Of a stretch of 6,502 bases of DNA, positions 5,566-6,502 are shown piece by piece (position 1 is the stretch's first letter; every line of letters begins with the position of its first letter). The DNA is from Treponema sp. GTDB lineage: Bacteria > Spirochaetota > Spirochaetia > Treponematales > Treponemataceae. The notes under the pieces were generated by a model. The model was not told the origin of the DNA and did not search any database. It was given only the letters and a program-made list of their open reading frames with translations. Both the position numbers and the translations under genes were made by a program. The stretch is taken from the NCBI GenBank assembly GCA_017613485.1, contig JAGADS010000062.1, forward strand, positions 1 to 6,502, given 5' to 3'.

Positions 5566-6502
5566 TCAGTTCTTTTTGTTGTCCTGATCACGGATTTCTA
5601 CACGACGTATTTTACCGCTTGTTGTTTTTGGCAGCTCGGATACGAATTCAATCAGGCGGGGTGTCTTGTAGATTGCAAGATGCTCGGTGACATAAGTCTT
5701 GATTTCTACCTCAAGCTCCTTTGATGCCGTATAGCCTTCTGTAAGCACTATAGTTGCCTTTACCATCTGACCTCGGCTTTCATCGTCAACACCTGTAACT
5801 GCACATTCAAGTACGGCCGGATGCTCCTGCAATACGCTTTCCACCTCAAACGGACTGATTCTGTAGCCTGAGCTTTTTATGATGTCGTCAGATCTTCCCA
5901 CAAACCAGATGTAGCCGTCCTCGTCATAATATGCCGTATCCCCTGTGTCGTAGGTTGTGCCCGAGAGTGCCTTCTGGGTCTGCTCGTCGTTACGGTAATA
6001 GCCGCGGAATAAACCTGCTGGATTTCCTTTTTCAAGGTGAATGACTATGCGTCCTGTCTGTCCAGGGTGGCATCTTTCTCCGTCCTCATCCTGAATCTCA
6101 ACGTCATAGCCTGGAGCGGGTTTTCCCATGGAGCCTGGTTTTACCTTCATGCCGGGAAATGTTCCTGCGATGATGGCGGTCTCTGTCTGACCGTAGCCCT
6201 CGTGAATCTCAAGGCCTGTCTTTTCATGGAATATCCTGAATACCTCTGCATTCATTGCCTCTCCGGCTGTGACACAGTAGCGCAGGTGTGAAAGCTTGTA
6301 TTTGCTCAGGTCCTGACGGATTAAAAAGCGGTAAACTGTCGGCGGGGCACAGAAAGTCGTTACCCCGTATTTTACCAGTTTCCTGAAGAAAAGGTCCGGT
6401 GTAAAGCCTGCCATGTCATATACAAAAATCGCGGTTCCTGCAATCCATTGGCCGTAAATCTTTCCACATACTGCTTTTGCCCATCAGGTCTCTGCAAGGC
6501 TT
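5566..6502 (-). CDS. AMP-forming acyl-CoA synthetase (medium-chain/ACSM-like), C-terminal part, with an in-frame TGA
   Basis: This gene activates a carboxylic acid with ATP and CoA; the acyl group is probably a short- to medium-chain or aromatic acid, from its likeness to the ACSM branch. About 312 codons are visible, and the N-terminal part with the phosphate-binding loop lies beyond the window. Seen in order are [16 protein letters not shown], the APPTVYR segment, YGQTET (motif A5), the [23 protein letters not shown] stretch (A7 and A8), and [10 protein letters not shown] with the adenylation lysine (codon 5611-5613). It ends in TGA at 5566-5568. Reading upstream, the frame continues past ATG 6414 to TGG at 6481-6483. 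It then meets TGA (6484-6486) and resumes as S-L-A-E-T. ATG 6414 lies inside the domain and has no ribosome binding site, so it is not the true start. The gene is either a pseudogene or carries a base-call error. Confidence 0.88.
6484..6486 (-). other. In-frame TGA replacing a conserved Gly in the acyl-CoA synthetase
   Basis: On the minus strand the codons read AGC CTT GCA GAG ACC TGA TGG GCA AAA (S-L-A-E-T-stop-W-A-K). Relatives carry a D/E-T-G-W segment here, so TGA stands where GGA (Gly) is expected, a single G-to-T change. The coding pattern continues on both sides in the same frame. Confidence 0.75.

Noticed and set aside
5565..5587. ATCAG and CTGAT arms at the convergent junction as a shared terminator.
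   Set aside because: A 5-bp stem with a 13-base loop and no T run following it on either strand.
6484..6486. The TGA could be read as Gly, as in the alternative code of some candidate-phylum bacteria.
   Set aside because: The other frames in the window contain no in-frame TGA and use GGN for glycine, and TGA acts as the normal stop at 151-153 and 5566-5568. A code change does not fit.

Overview
The window looks like a chromosomal stretch from a gut- or rumen-type spirochaete, most probably Treponema. This is inferred from protein style: a CHASE2-class III adenylate cyclase with a short TPR-like tail, an M48 lipoprotein and an SH3-like exported protein in one operon. No rRNA or other phylogenetic marker is present, so the assignment is tentative. 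All genes use ordinary bacterial signals, and base composition shows no abrupt change or sign of recent transfer. No tRNA, rRNA, CRISPR array, insertion sequence or prophage was seen.

Layout. (1) 1-153, + strand: the last 50 codons of a DUF4097-like exported protein, closed by a clear intrinsic terminator (163-197). (2) 199-227: a near-consensus sigma70-type promoter with an extended -10, driving a PAS-GGDEF-EAL cyclic-di-GMP protein (277-2069). This gene is broken by a one-base loss in a T run near 1572-1574. The C-terminal third of the EAL domain continues intact in the -1 frame. (3) 2148-5564, + strand: a tight three-gene operon, with gaps of 3 and 15 bp. It encodes an exported SH3-like protein, an M48 zinc metalloprotease lipoprotein and a four-TM CHASE2-adenylate cyclase with all visible catalytic residues. 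(4) 5566-6502, - strand: the C-terminal ~312 codons of an AMP-forming acyl-CoA synthetase. It converges on the cyclase gene with one base between the stop codons. It carries an in-frame TGA (6484-6486) where the family has a Gly of a Thr-Gly-Trp segment.

Functionally, the + strand places a c-di-GMP turnover protein directly ahead of a cAMP-producing envelope sensor. The cyclase is co-encoded with two envelope quality-control-type proteins. The natural hypothesis is that the SH3 protein and protease act in the periplasm on something whose state the CHASE2 domain reads. That is inference from gene order only.

Two coding interruptions in 6.5 kb (a single-base homopolymer deletion and a Gly-to-stop change near the window end) should be checked against raw reads before either gene is called a pseudogene.
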